Below are positions 17,985-26,700 of a DNA stretch of 52,381 nt, one piece after another. The DNA lies in NCBI RefSeq assembly GCF_000297215.2, contig NZ_AMFF02000080.1:16121-68501 (forward strand), read 5' to 3'. Numbering within the stretch: position 1 is the stretch's first letter; each line of letters opens with the position of its first letter. Under the pieces are notes generated by a model. That model saw only the letters and a list, made by a program, of their open reading frames with translations, did not search any database and was not told the DNA's origin. This DNA comes from Piscirickettsia salmonis LF-89 = ATCC VR-1361. GTDB lineage: Bacteria; Pseudomonadota; Gammaproteobacteria; Piscirickettsiales; Piscirickettsiaceae. The position numbers and the translations under genes were made by a program.

Positions 17985-19009
17985 GCAGTAATATCCTTGA
18001 AGGGTTGAATTATTGTTATATTGGGAAAGTAATTTTGAATGATATTTTTATCTTTTTGCTGAAATAATAGCTTTAAATTAGGGCCGGCATCTTGGGTAAA
18101 ATAAACCTCGAGACCGTCTTGGCGCAATTGCCAGATTGTCTGCATGGCACTGACTGTCTCAGCTGTTGAGTACATTAAGGCCGGTCGTGCACTGTGCATG
18201 GTCGCATGCATGGCCAGCGCATTGCCTTCTGCAATTTGGCCAAGGGCAGTAAAGTCATACTGTGTAATCGCTGTTTGTATGTGCTCTAGATCATTTTCGA
18301 CGGTTTTAGGCCAGCTTGCATATAAAGGTGAGGTGGCTATGGTGTGCTGCATGCCGGCTCGAGAGCTCATAATCTTTTCACCGTGTTCGAAAATCACCAG
18401 GCCTATACAGAGTTCTGGCCATGTCTGATTTAAGCGATGAGCATAGCTATCACGGCCATCATCTAAAATACCGGCGTGCCAGTGGACAAAGCCGTGAAAA
18501 ATTGAGCGCGCAGCACTGCCACTGCCAATACGCGCGAGGATAGAAAGAGTTTGTTCAGATAATTGCCAGTGATATAGATTATTAAGAGCTAATATTAATG
18601 CGGCAAAACCACAGGCGGAAGAGGCGAGTCCTGCGGCAATTGGAATATTACTTGTGGTGTTTACATGATAAGTTGTGTGAGGCTCTGGGCGAAAAAGGTC
18701 TAACATCGCGGTTAAGCGCTTAGAAAAAGCATGAGTTAAATCGACAGTTTGATCGTTTAAAATAAATGTATCTTGGTTTTTATTGCTGTGTATTCTTTCT
18801 TGTGCTTTTTCTTTGATTATTGTTTTGGCACCTAAATGAGCAAGACTGATCGATAAACTGTCTGTGAGGGGTAGGTTAAGCTCGGTTTGGCGCTTGCCCC
18901 AATATTTAACTAAGGCGATATTGCTAGGCGCAAAGGCGTGGCCTGTATCTTGTATTTGATTATGGTTGTTCAGTAAGAGAGAGCGAATATAATCTTGTTT
19001 AGTGATCAT
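17981..19009 (-). CDS. mvaD: Diphosphomevalonate decarboxylase
   Basis: The enzyme converts mevalonate 5-diphosphate to IPP with ATP, releasing CO2. I chose the ATG at 19009 (342 aa), which overlaps the end of the upstream kinase gene by 11 bp. An in-frame ATG further up would overlap it by 68 bp. Signatures are HAFAPSNIALVKYWGKR near the N-terminus, the GHMP phosphate loop AAGLASSACGFAAL, GSGSAARSIFHGFVHW, and DAGPNLKLLF near the C-terminus with the catalytic Asp. The length is in the normal range (about 320-400 aa). It is the fourth gene of the operon. Confidence 0.94.
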   Translation of the reverse strand: MITKQDYIRSLLLNNHNQIQDTGHAFAPSNIALVKYWGKRQTELNLPLTDSLSISLAHLGAKTIIKEKAQERIHSNKNQDTFILNDQTVDLTHAFSKRLTAMLDLFRPEPHTTYHVNTTSNIPIAAGLASSACGFAALILALNNLYHWQLSEQTLSILARIGSGSAARSIFHGFVHWHAGILDDGRDSYAHRLNQTWPELCIGLVIFEHGEKIMSSRAGMQHTIATSPLYASWPKTVENDLEHIQTAITQYDFTALGQIAEGNALAMHATMHSARPALMYSTAETVSAMQTIWQLRQDGLEVYFTQDAGPNLKLLFQQKDKNIIQNYFPNITIIQPFKDITA

Positions 19010-20063
19010 AACAAAAACCTGTCGGGCAAATGGCAGCGGGTAAATATTGGATGCCTTGTGCAGCATGTTCAGCGGTTAATCGCGGAGGGGTGGCTGTATG
19101 ACTTAAGGCAATGATGCAATCACCAAGGCCGGAGCCGGAAATTTTTGCGGCGAAAATATTACGATCGGTAGTTAAGTGATCGATGATGTTTTGCAGCGTG
19201 TCATTATTAACCCCTAATTTTGTCATCAGTACTTGTTGAGTCGTCATGGCGGTTGCAAGTGTTGCAAGCCCCTCAATCACACCTGCATTATTGGTCAACG
19301 CCTTTAGGCCTTGTTGAGTGCATTGAGCAATTGCTTGATAAATCGCCGTTAATTTATTGGGTTTATTTTTAAATTGCTCGGCAACATGAGCGATGACAAC
19401 AGGGGTGGGTGTTTTATACCCTGAATAAATTAAGTGAATATGCGGGTAGTGAAATTTAGGTTTTAGTGTTTGAATGTGTTGCTGGAGCTGTGCGTGTGGT
19501 GATGATAATTGAGGTTGATAATGCACAAGGCCGCCATAGACACTGGCGGCAACGTCAGCGCCGGAGCCTTGATTATTTTGTGCGGCACGTATGGCCCGAT
19601 AAGCGAGGTTAAATAATAAATTAAGATTTACTTCTTGCTGTTTCTGCTGTGTATGGCGCAGTAATGCACCAAGTACAGCGACAGTGACGGCAGCAGAGGA
19701 GCCAAAACCGACAGTGGCTTTAAAATCTGCCCGAATAGTTAAATCAAAGCCCAATTGCAGCCTGTTATTGTTAATTTGGCTGGCTTGCTGAATAGCCGCT
19801 AAGACAAAGCGAAATTTCGCTGGAGTATTTTTTAATTGATCTTGTAATTGTGCTTTGGTGTTTGGCTGAGTGAATAGGCTAAGTGGGCATTGATAATAGC
19901 CGAGCTCTGAATTGATACTAATCGACTGGTCATCTCGTGGTTTTAGAGTGACAAAGATGCGTTTATCAAGCGCGCACACGAGGGCGGCTTCACCGGCTAA
20001 GACGGCATGTTCGCCAAGTAATAGTGTACTGCCAGGGGCTGAGGTATGAATTAATCGAGACAT
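18999..20063 (-). CDS. Phosphomevalonate kinase (GHMP family)
   Basis: The protein has 354 aa and is a GHMP kinase with the N-terminal APGSTLLLGEHAVLAGEAAL, the phosphate loop VGFGSSAAVTVAVLGAL and NQGSGADVAASVYGG, which matches the GSG-D-VAAS-YGG pattern of phosphomevalonate kinases. The preceding gene carries a separate mevalonate kinase domain and the following one is the decarboxylase, so this is the missing phosphomevalonate step (mevalonate 5-phosphate to 5-diphosphate). It starts 13 bp inside the fusion gene and runs into mvaD. A second mevalonate kinase is the alternative reading, but the motif and pathway logic favour phosphomevalonate kinase. Confidence 0.85.
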   Translation of the reverse strand: MSRLIHTSAPGSTLLLGEHAVLAGEAALVCALDKRIFVTLKPRDDQSISINSELGYYQCPLSLFTQPNTKAQLQDQLKNTPAKFRFVLAAIQQASQINNNRLQLGFDLTIRADFKATVGFGSSAAVTVAVLGALLRHTQQKQQEVNLNLLFNLAYRAIRAAQNNQGSGADVAASVYGGLVHYQPQLSSPHAQLQQHIQTLKPKFHYPHIHLIYSGYKTPTPVVIAHVAEQFKNKPNKLTAIYQAIAQCTQQGLKALTNNAGVIEGLATLATAMTTQQVLMTKLGVNNDTLQNIIDHLTTDRNIFAAKISGSGLGDCIIALSHTATPPRLTAEHAAQGIQYLPAAICPTGFCYDH

Positions 20064-22264
20064 TCGACGCCGTGGTTGCTGATAGCGATAGTTTCAAGTT
20101 GATAGCCCTGTGCTTTGGCGATTTGCTCTGCTTGGTCGTAGTGGTCGCTGACGACAAGGACAATACCGGCGTGTTGACCGGTGACGGTGCCGGCACCGCA
20201 GATTTTTGCTGCTGCACCGGTGTCTTCTAAGGCGCTGATCAGGGTTTGGATCTTATTCGGTACGATGCCAAGCTCACACAGTAGGCGATGATTCGCGCGT
20301 ACTGCCTTTATAAAAGCCGCTTGATTTTGATTGAGAATGGCGTGTTCTAATTGATTGGTGACAAGAGCAAATTGCTCAGTGAATGCTGGGTTTTTTTTAA
20401 AGTAATCTCGCGTTGCTTTGACGCATTCACCGGTAGTGCTTTCTGGTGTGCCGGTATTGATGACTCTTAGTGGGAAAGTAGGTGCAGGCAGTGTTTTGGA
20501 TTCGCCTTGTTGGAACTGACGACAGCCACCATGTAAGCTGAGCATGATATCGATGCCACTAGATTGACCATGTTGCATATTTTCTGCGGTTAAGCTGAGT
20601 TCAAACTGCTCTTTATCTGAAATGCGCTGTTTAAAGAACAGCGACATTGCATAATTTAAGCTGACGATGCCGGCGGCTGAGGAGCCCATGCCACAGCCGA
20701 TAGGAATATCGGATTCAGTGTGAATATTAACGCCATGAGCCAGTGTTGAAGGCTTGATCATATCGATGCTGTGACTGGCGGTAAATTGCAACAGCTCAAA
20801 GGGCTTTTGCAAGACGTCACGAATACCAAGCTCACCTTGCATAAAACGTTGGTGAGCGCGTTTAATGCGCTGTTTTAAATCGCTCAGCTTATCATAGCTA
20901 TAGTCACTTTTGTGTTTTAAGCTCTCAAAATGAAAGCTTAAGTCTTGCTGTTGTTTGCTGACCGTTGTGGTTGTATAGCGATTGATGGCGATAGCAATGG
21001 CTGGCGCGCCATGAACAACGGCGTGTTCACCACTTAAAATAAGTTTACCGGGCGCGCGGGCATGAGTTTTGTCTGGGCTTTTATCGGCTGTGGCTTGATA
21101 AATACGTTTGTGATTATTAAAGCCAGAAAGGCGAAAGTGCCCGGTTGTATGTTCTGGGATAATTAAGCTGGAGCCATCTTTTGGGTAGTTGAAATTATAG
21201 AACTCTTCATACTTTGTCATGCTAAGCGCTGTGCGCGCTGTGATCATCTGTTGGTTCTCAGACGTTTGTAATACGCTTTGATAGTTTGTTTGGACGACGC
21301 CACTGAAAAACTCACCGACACAGCCAGAACCATAGCTGTAAAAGCCCAGGCGTTTGCCGGTTAAATCGTCTTGGCTTAAATCTAACAGTGATAATAAGCC
21401 AATATATAAAGATGCGGTATAGCAATTACCAACTTGTTTGCTATAGCGTAAACTGTCGCCAATTTCATTGTCTAAGGCCTGTTTTATTGGTCGCGGTTGT
21501 TGGTTAAGCATGGCCAGCTTTTGATGGGCTTTTTCCGCCAGTTTGGGGACTGGAATATGATATAAAAAGCGATCATGATCGCTATATTGACGCCCAGTGA
21601 CTTGTTGGTAACGTAGCCAGGATTTTTTTAACGTTTCTAAATAAAGCTCGATGGAGTGTTTGCCTTCAACTAAGGCCTCATCACGGTAATTCGGTCGCCA
21701 AAAGTCCATGACATCTTGGGTGTGATAACCACTGCCCGGTTCAATGCGAATGAGGCGAGGTTGGTTGGATAGTACCATGGCAATGGCACCTGCGCCTTGT
21801 GAAGATTCGCCAGTGCTGCCGAGGCCATAACGGGCGATATCTGCAGCAATTAATAGGATCTTTTTATTTTTATCTACTTGCTGTTGTAGCATGGCCATCG
21901 CCATTTGTAGACCCGCTGTTGCGCTATAACAGGCTTGTTTTAATTCAATGACGCGGCAAAACTCAGGCAACTTGAGTAATTGGTGAACATAAATTCCTGC
22001 TGCTTTTGATTGGTCAATGCCGCTTTCTGTTGCAAACAGGACCGTATCAATGTCATTACTATTAATATCACGTAATGCTTTTTCCGCCGCATTGGCTGCC
22101 ATAGTGACTATGCTTTCATCCGGGGCAGGAACGCCCATTTGATGTTGACCAAGGCCAATGTGAAGTTTTTTAATATCTATGTTACGAGCCTTGGCGAGCT
22201 CGTGCATGTCAAGGTGAAAATTAGGTGTATAAAAGCCGAGCGTATCGATTCCAACCTGTTGCAT
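20051..22264 (-). CDS. HMG-CoA synthase / mevalonate kinase fusion protein
   Basis: The gene encodes one 737-aa polypeptide with two enzymes. Residues 1 to about 390 are a full-length bacterial-type HMG-CoA synthase. Glu80, Cys112 (in LKQACYSATAGLQ) and His236 (in LYHIPVP) fit the catalytic Glu-Cys-His triad of the S. aureus enzyme. A linker of about 10 residues follows. From about residue 401 comes a mevalonate kinase: HARAPGKLILSGEHAVVHG, the GHMP loop PIGCGMGSSAAG and SSGIDIMLSLHGG with the catalytic Asp. The ATG at 22264 lies one base after the reductase stop; a longer frame from 22333 would overlap the reductase by 68 bp and is rejected. There is no stop or frameshift between the domains. 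The two enzymes catalyse steps separated by HMG-CoA reductase, the gene just upstream. Confidence 0.92.
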   Translation of the reverse strand: MQQVGIDTLGFYTPNFHLDMHELAKARNIDIKKLHIGLGQHQMGVPAPDESIVTMAANAAEKALRDINSNDIDTVLFATESGIDQSKAAGIYVHQLLKLPEFCRVIELKQACYSATAGLQMAMAMLQQQVDKNKKILLIAADIARYGLGSTGESSQGAGAIAMVLSNQPRLIRIEPGSGYHTQDVMDFWRPNYRDEALVEGKHSIELYLETLKKSWLRYQQVTGRQYSDHDRFLYHIPVPKLAEKAHQKLAMLNQQPRPIKQALDNEIGDSLRYSKQVGNCYTASLYIGLLSLLDLSQDDLTGKRLGFYSYGSGCVGEFFSGVVQTNYQSVLQTSENQQMITARTALSMTKYEEFYNFNYPKDGSSLIIPEHTTGHFRLSGFNNHKRIYQATADKSPDKTHARAPGKLILSGEHAVVHGAPAIAIAINRYTTTTVSKQQQDLSFHFESLKHKSDYSYDKLSDLKQRIKRAHQRFMQGELGIRDVLQKPFELLQFTASHSIDMIKPSTLAHGVNIHTESDIPIGCGMGSSAAGIVSLNYAMSLFFKQRISDKEQFELSLTAENMQHGQSSGIDIMLSLHGGCRQFQQGESKTLPAPTFPLRVINTGTPESTTGECVKATRDYFKKNPAFTEQFALVTNQLEHAILNQNQAAFIKAVRANHRLLCELGIVPNKIQTLISALEDTGAAAKICGAGTVTGQHAGIVLVVSDHYDQAEQIAKAQGYQLETIAISNHGVECLD

Positions 22265-22265
22265 A

Positions 22266-23333
22266 TTAATTGTTTCCACTGATGGTATGGCGTTGGTCAC
22301 GCTCGAAGACGATATGGCTGTGCATGAGTTCACCCGGGTTGGTGAGGGCGGCCATTAATGAAAGTTCACCGCACAGAACGGTTGCACCGATAATCATGGC
22401 AAGGCGACGACGGTTGGCCCCTGCTGGAGCCTCTGGGTTATTGCAGCCAAGCAGTGTAAGGTTTTCTGTTACGAACTCATGGTGTTTGCCATTACCAACG
22501 GTGCCGACAATAATATTGGGTAAACTAACTGAAAAATGCAGTGAGCCATCAGCAAGTAGGTCAACATGAGTAATGCCTTGAGAACCTTCGACGATATTGG
22601 CAGCATCTTGTCCTGTCGCTAAATAAGTCGCCAGTAACATATTGGCAAAATGGGCATTGGCAGACAGTAACCCGCCTGAAATGATGCTACCGGTCAAGTT
22701 TTTTTTTGTATGCAGCGCGTGTATTTGCTCAGGTGGGGTGCGTAAGTGCTTTTGGCAAATGTCACGGGGGATGATGAGCTCGCTGACGACGTGTAGACCG
22801 CGACCGAGCAGGCCATTAACCGCAGACACTTTTTTATCAGTACACCAGTTACTGGAGACTGAAAGATAGCGCAACTCTTGATATTCGTTTAATAGCCACT
22901 GCATCAGTGCATCAGCTGATTTTGTCACCATATTGTGGCCGGATGCATCGCCTGGATGAATGGCAAGGCGCAGATATAGAGTATTGCCGATTAGGCGTGT
23001 TGTCAGCGCATCGAACTTGGCAAAGCGACTGGAGCCTTGAATAATAAGGGCAATATCTTCTTGACGCTCTTTTAGATTTTCGATCACCTCATAGCCATAG
23101 CGACTACTTGGAGCCTCAACAGCGATGGCTCGAGCCATATTATCACTTAAAATCATGTTGTCGATGCCGCCACACAGGCGTGATAGTTTAGCACCACGTG
23201 CAGTGGATGGCCAAAGTGTAGTTTCAAAGGTTGCCATGGGGACGCGAACTTCGGTTTTGCTATTTAGCTCTAAATTTTTTATTAATATTGGACCGATAGA
23301 TTTCATCGGCACCGCTGCAAACTGCTTGGTCAC
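22266..23333 (-). CDS. Hydroxymethylglutaryl-CoA reductase
   Basis: The enzyme reduces HMG-CoA to mevalonate, the committed step. The protein has 355 aa and is soluble, with no membrane segment, so it is the catalytic domain only. It has FETTLWPSTARGAKLSRLCGG, PGDASGHNMVTKSAD (the family's GDA-G-NM motif), GQDAANIVEGSQ and GTVGNG. Together these motifs look closer to the class I than the class II enzymes, but cofactor choice cannot be decided here. It starts with a GTG preceded by AGGTAA, and a promoter candidate lies just upstream. It is the first gene of the mevalonate operon and is divergent from bamA. Confidence 0.92.
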   Translation of the reverse strand: MTKQFAAVPMKSIGPILIKNLELNSKTEVRVPMATFETTLWPSTARGAKLSRLCGGIDNMILSDNMARAIAVEAPSSRYGYEVIENLKERQEDIALIIQGSSRFAKFDALTTRLIGNTLYLRLAIHPGDASGHNMVTKSADALMQWLLNEYQELRYLSVSSNWCTDKKVSAVNGLLGRGLHVVSELIIPRDICQKHLRTPPEQIHALHTKKNLTGSIISGGLLSANAHFANMLLATYLATGQDAANIVEGSQGITHVDLLADGSLHFSVSLPNIIVGTVGNGKHHEFVTENLTLLGCNNPEAPAGANRRRLAMIIGATVLCGELSLMAALTNPGELMHSHIVFERDQRHTISGNN

Positions 23334-23354
23334 TTTGGCTTACCTGCGTATGAT

Positions 23355-23382
23355 CGTATAAAATTGGAGTACATCAAGACAA
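23355..23382 (-). promoter_or_regulatory. Candidate promoter of the mevalonate operon
   Basis: On the minus strand TTGTCT (23377-23382) and TATACG (23355-23360) are 16 nt apart. Transcription would start close to the GTG of the reductase gene. The -10 element is imperfect, so confidence is low. Confidence 0.35.
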
Positions 23383-23532
23383 GTATTATCTTTGAAAGCA
23401 CAGTGAAATGCAATCGACGCAAAGATTGCTTAGCAATGTCTTAATATTCTTAGATCGTTGTATATGTCGTTGTCATGAGCTTGTGGGCCTTTTGAAAATA
23501 TGATGAGCGATTTAGCTAAGTCTTGGGATACT

Positions 23533-23560
23533 TTGTCTTGACGATGTAATTTGCTATGAT
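23533..23560 (+). promoter_or_regulatory. Candidate sigma-70 promoter of bamA
   Basis: TTGTCT (23533-23538) and TATGAT (23555-23560) are separated by 16 nt, and the bamA start follows about 55 bp downstream. Having its own promoter fits the position of bamA after a divergent operon, where it can no longer be read through from cdsA/rseP. Confidence 0.5.
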
Positions 23561-23620
23561 GGGTGCGTTTTAAAGAAGTCTATAAATAAAGCAAAGCGCT
23601 GTAGAGCCAATAAAGGTTAA

Positions 23621-26038
23621 ATGATAAAAGCGAGCCAAATACTAATGAAGAAGGTAATTGTAAGTGCATTACTGGGAGTGCTGGGGGCCACTGCGTGGGC
23701 AGCGCCTGCTGGGTTTGTGATTAAGAACATTGACATTGAAGGCTTGCAGCGCCTTTCTAAAGATCTTGTTCTAACAAATTTACCAGTCAAACAAGGACAA
23801 ACATTAACCAGCCGTTTGTCTTCTGAAGCGATTCAAAACTTATATAATAGTGGTTATTTTAATAATGTTGAGCTAAAGCGTGATGGTCAGACACTGATTG
23901 TTACAGTGCAAGAGCGCCCGGTGATTGGTGAAATTGTCACTGAAGGTCACCACTCGATTCCAAAAGAGGCCCTACAACAAGCCTTAACCAGTACTGGGCT
24001 TGTGCAAGGTCATATTTATAATGGGTATTTATTAAAACAAATTAAGCAACAGCTGCAGGACGAAGAGTATAACCGTGGATTTTATAATGCACGGGTGACG
24101 ACAAAAGTGACAGCGCTTGAGCGCAATCGTGTTAAGGTAGCCATTGATATTTCAGAAGGGATTCCCTCGGTGATCGGTGGTATCAGCATCGTAGGTAATC
24201 AAGTCTTTTCACGCAGTGAATTGCTGGATCAATTTAAGCTTTCTACACCGACACTGTTTTCTTTTATTACTGATAATGACAAGTATACGAAGCCGAAACT
24301 TGATACGGATATTAAAAGCCTGACTAATTTTTATATGAACCAGGGGTTTGTTGAGTTTCGTGTTAATTCTGAGACGGTATCTCTGTCCTCTGATCGTAAA
24401 AAAGTTTATATCAATGTGAATATTCATGAAGGTGAAAAATATCACTTATCAGCTTATCAGTTCATTGGTCATTCGGTGTTAAGTCAAGATCAACTGGATA
24501 AAATTGCTAAAAAACACCTGAAAGTAAACCAGTTTTTTTCACGAGAAGATTTACTTGCGGTGACTAGTGTAGTGAAAGCAGCCTTAGGTAATAAGGGCTA
24601 TTTTTTTGCAACGGTTACACCCGTGCCTGAGGTCAATAAAGACAATCATACGGTTAGTGTTAATTTTGTTGTTGATCAAAAAAACCTGGTCTATATCAAT
24701 CAAATTAAATTTATTGGTAATAATTCAACCAATGATAAAGTCTTGCGTCGGGGCTCTAATTTGTATGAAGGTGGCCTGATGACCACGCGTGGTCTGAATA
24801 ATTCGAATCAATACTTAAATACCTTAGGTTATTTTGATTCTGTAAAGGCAACCACGCCCGTGGTCCCAGGTAAACCTGGCTATGTCAATGTTGATTATAA
24901 AGTCAAAGAAAATACCCGTCTAAACTCAGTCCAGTTTTCTATTGGCTACTCTCAACTGGATAAATTATTACTCGGTCTTGGTTATTCAACGCCGAATGTC
25001 TTAGGGACGGGCAACACCTTAAGCGCAAATATTTCTTGGTCACGGCCATCGCAAAGTATCAATGTCAGCTTTACTGACCCGTATTGGACTGAAAGTGGTA
25101 TTAGCCGGACTTTAAGTGTCTATGGCAATAAGACCAATGCGGAAGAGCAAGGCTTAGCTGATTACTCGACAAATAGCTATGGTGCGTCAATGATTTTTGG
25201 TATTCCAGCAACATTACGCTCGAAAATTAATTTGGGTATGAGTGTTAATCATACGACGTTAAACCAAGGCACGAATAACTCAGTGACGGTGCAAAATTTT
25301 ATTGATGAGCAAAATGGCAAAAAAAGCTATAACGACTATCGCCTTATTTTGGGCTGGTCATATACTAATTTGGATAAATGGCCATTCCCAACCAACGGTG
25401 AAAAATTAAGTGTTACAGGAACTATTACTGGTCCGGGCAGTGACCTGCTCTGGTATACGGGAACGGTTGATGGGCGTTGGTATCACCCGATTAATGACAC
25501 CTTTACTTTATCCTTGCGTGGGCGTTTTGGTTATGGAAACTCGTATGGCTCAGGCAAAGGTGGTTTACCCTTCTTTAATAACTTTGGTGCTGGTGGCTGG
25601 TCTGGTTCGCCAACCTGGGGCATGATTCGTGGCTATGATACGTTAGGGCCGAACGATGCGATTGCTTGCAGTGATGGTACGCAAACATGTGAGGGGAATG
25701 CTATTGGCGGTAATTTATTGATTAATGCCGGTGCCAGTGTGTATTTTCCAATGCCACTTGTAAAAGATAGCTCGAAAATGCGCTTAGAGACGTTTTTTGA
25801 TATGGGAAATGTCTATGATACAACGACTAATCGAGATACATATAATACAGCCAATAGCCATAAAAATTACTTAGGTGATAAAAGTCCGAGCTTATCAAAT
25901 TTAGCCTATACCCTGGGTGTTGGTTTAGAGTGGTTCTCGCCATTAGGAGCGATTGATTTTAGCTTGGCAAGTACTTTAAATACGAAAGTTCAGGGGTCGC
26001 GGGCGGCCTTTCAGTTCTCGATTGGCACGGCATTTTAG
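23621..26038 (+). CDS. bamA: Outer membrane protein assembly factor BamA
   Basis: BamA is the central Omp85 subunit that inserts beta-barrel proteins into the outer membrane. The protein has 805 aa (E. coli 810). The signal peptide ends around AWAAP. POTRA domains follow (FVIKNIDIEGLQRLSKDLV opens POTRA 1), then the 16-strand barrel from about residue 430. The conserved MIRGYD motif of loop 6 (VRGF in E. coli) is present, and the C-terminus ends in Phe (FSIGTAF). The ATG at 23621 has AAAGGTTAA upstream; an ATG at 23645 would give a shorter signal peptide but lacks a ribosome-binding site. It is normally preceded by rseP, which is missing here. Confidence 0.95.
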   Translation: MIKASQILMKKVIVSALLGVLGATAWAAPAGFVIKNIDIEGLQRLSKDLVLTNLPVKQGQTLTSRLSSEAIQNLYNSGYFNNVELKRDGQTLIVTVQERPVIGEIVTEGHHSIPKEALQQALTSTGLVQGHIYNGYLLKQIKQQLQDEEYNRGFYNARVTTKVTALERNRVKVAIDISEGIPSVIGGISIVGNQVFSRSELLDQFKLSTPTLFSFITDNDKYTKPKLDTDIKSLTNFYMNQGFVEFRVNSETVSLSSDRKKVYINVNIHEGEKYHLSAYQFIGHSVLSQDQLDKIAKKHLKVNQFFSREDLLAVTSVVKAALGNKGYFFATVTPVPEVNKDNHTVSVNFVVDQKNLVYINQIKFIGNNSTNDKVLRRGSNLYEGGLMTTRGLNNSNQYLNTLGYFDSVKATTPVVPGKPGYVNVDYKVKENTRLNSVQFSIGYSQLDKLLLGLGYSTPNVLGTGNTLSANISWSRPSQSINVSFTDPYWTESGISRTLSVYGNKTNAEEQGLADYSTNSYGASMIFGIPATLRSKINLGMSVNHTTLNQGTNNSVTVQNFIDEQNGKKSYNDYRLILGWSYTNLDKWPFPTNGEKLSVTGTITGPGSDLLWYTGTVDGRWYHPINDTFTLSLRGRFGYGNSYGSGKGGLPFFNNFGAGGWSGSPTWGMIRGYDTLGPNDAIACSDGTQTCEGNAIGGNLLINAGASVYFPMPLVKDSSKMRLETFFDMGNVYDTTTNRDTYNTANSHKNYLGDKSPSLSNLAYTLGVGLEWFSPLGAIDFSLASTLNTKVQGSRAAFQFSIGTAF

Positions 26039-26118
26039 TGTTATTTGCGCTTATTTTTAGTCGTAATATGAGACGTAATAATTGAATTTGTAATTGAAAT
26101 AGTAATGAGGAAAACAAA

Positions 26119-26652
26119 ATGAAAAAAATAGCGTTAACCATTATCTCACTGAGTTTGTTGGCTCCAGCTTTTGCTGCGGGGGCGGCGGCTGCTGAAAAAT
26201 TGAAGGTGGGCGTGGTCAATTTACAAGCAGTCTTTAAAGCAGTGCCGCAAGGGGAAAAAGCCTTAAGTGCGGAGCGCATGAAATTAGAAGCAGAAAATAA
26301 AAAAGCGCTGGGTAGTTTGCAAGGTGAGCGCAAAACTTTACAAGATAAAGTTGCTGATTTTCAACGTAATTCACAAATTATGAGTGCAGCAGATAAAGAG
26401 AAAAAGCAAGCGGAAATCATGAAAGAAAATCAAGCGCTGCAACAAAAAGCCATTAACCTGCAACAAATGGCTCAGCAAGATGAGCAAAAAGTCCTGGCCA
26501 GTTTTAATAAAGCTGTCGGTGAAGCTGTCATGACGGTGGCTGAGAAACAGAAGCTAGATTTAGTTTTGCGTCAAGCGGCCACTTTATATGCACTTAAAAC
26601 GATGAATATTACTCAGGCGATTATTGAGCAGATGGAAAAAACAGCTAAATAA
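26119..26652 (+). CDS. skp: Periplasmic chaperone Skp (OmpH family)
   Basis: Skp carries unfolded outer-membrane proteins across the periplasm to the Bam complex. The protein has 177 aa (E. coli 161). The signal peptide ends after about residue 20-24 (LLAPAFAAGAAA). The mature part is KVGVVNLQAVFKAVPQGEKA, then a long charged coiled coil rich in Lys, Gln and Glu and a C-terminal segment KLDLVLRQAATLYALKTMNIT, the body of the trimer. GAGGA lies 9 nt before the ATG. It sits between bamA and lpxD as in E. coli. Confidence 0.92.
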   Translation: MKKIALTIISLSLLAPAFAAGAAAAEKLKVGVVNLQAVFKAVPQGEKALSAERMKLEAENKKALGSLQGERKTLQDKVADFQRNSQIMSAADKEKKQAEIMKENQALQQKAINLQQMAQQDEQKVLASFNKAVGEAVMTVAEKQKLDLVLRQAATLYALKTMNITQAIIEQMEKTAK

Positions 26653-26700
26653 TAAAAACTAAATATTTATTGATATCAAGTGAAAATATAAGGATAACGG

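Noticed and set aside
19010-19066. Extended N-terminus of diphosphomevalonate decarboxylase
   Set aside because: The extra 19 residues are encoded within the preceding kinase gene in another frame. The internal ATG at 19009 fits the family length.
18999-20063. Reading this GHMP kinase as a second mevalonate kinase
   Set aside because: A mevalonate kinase domain already exists in the fusion protein, and the GSG-DVAAS-YGG motif and gene order favour phosphomevalonate kinase.
22265-22333. Extended N-terminus of the HMG-CoA synthase fusion (start at 22333)
   Set aside because: It would overlap the reductase gene by 68 bp. The ATG at 22264 follows the reductase stop by one base and gives the normal synthase N-terminus.
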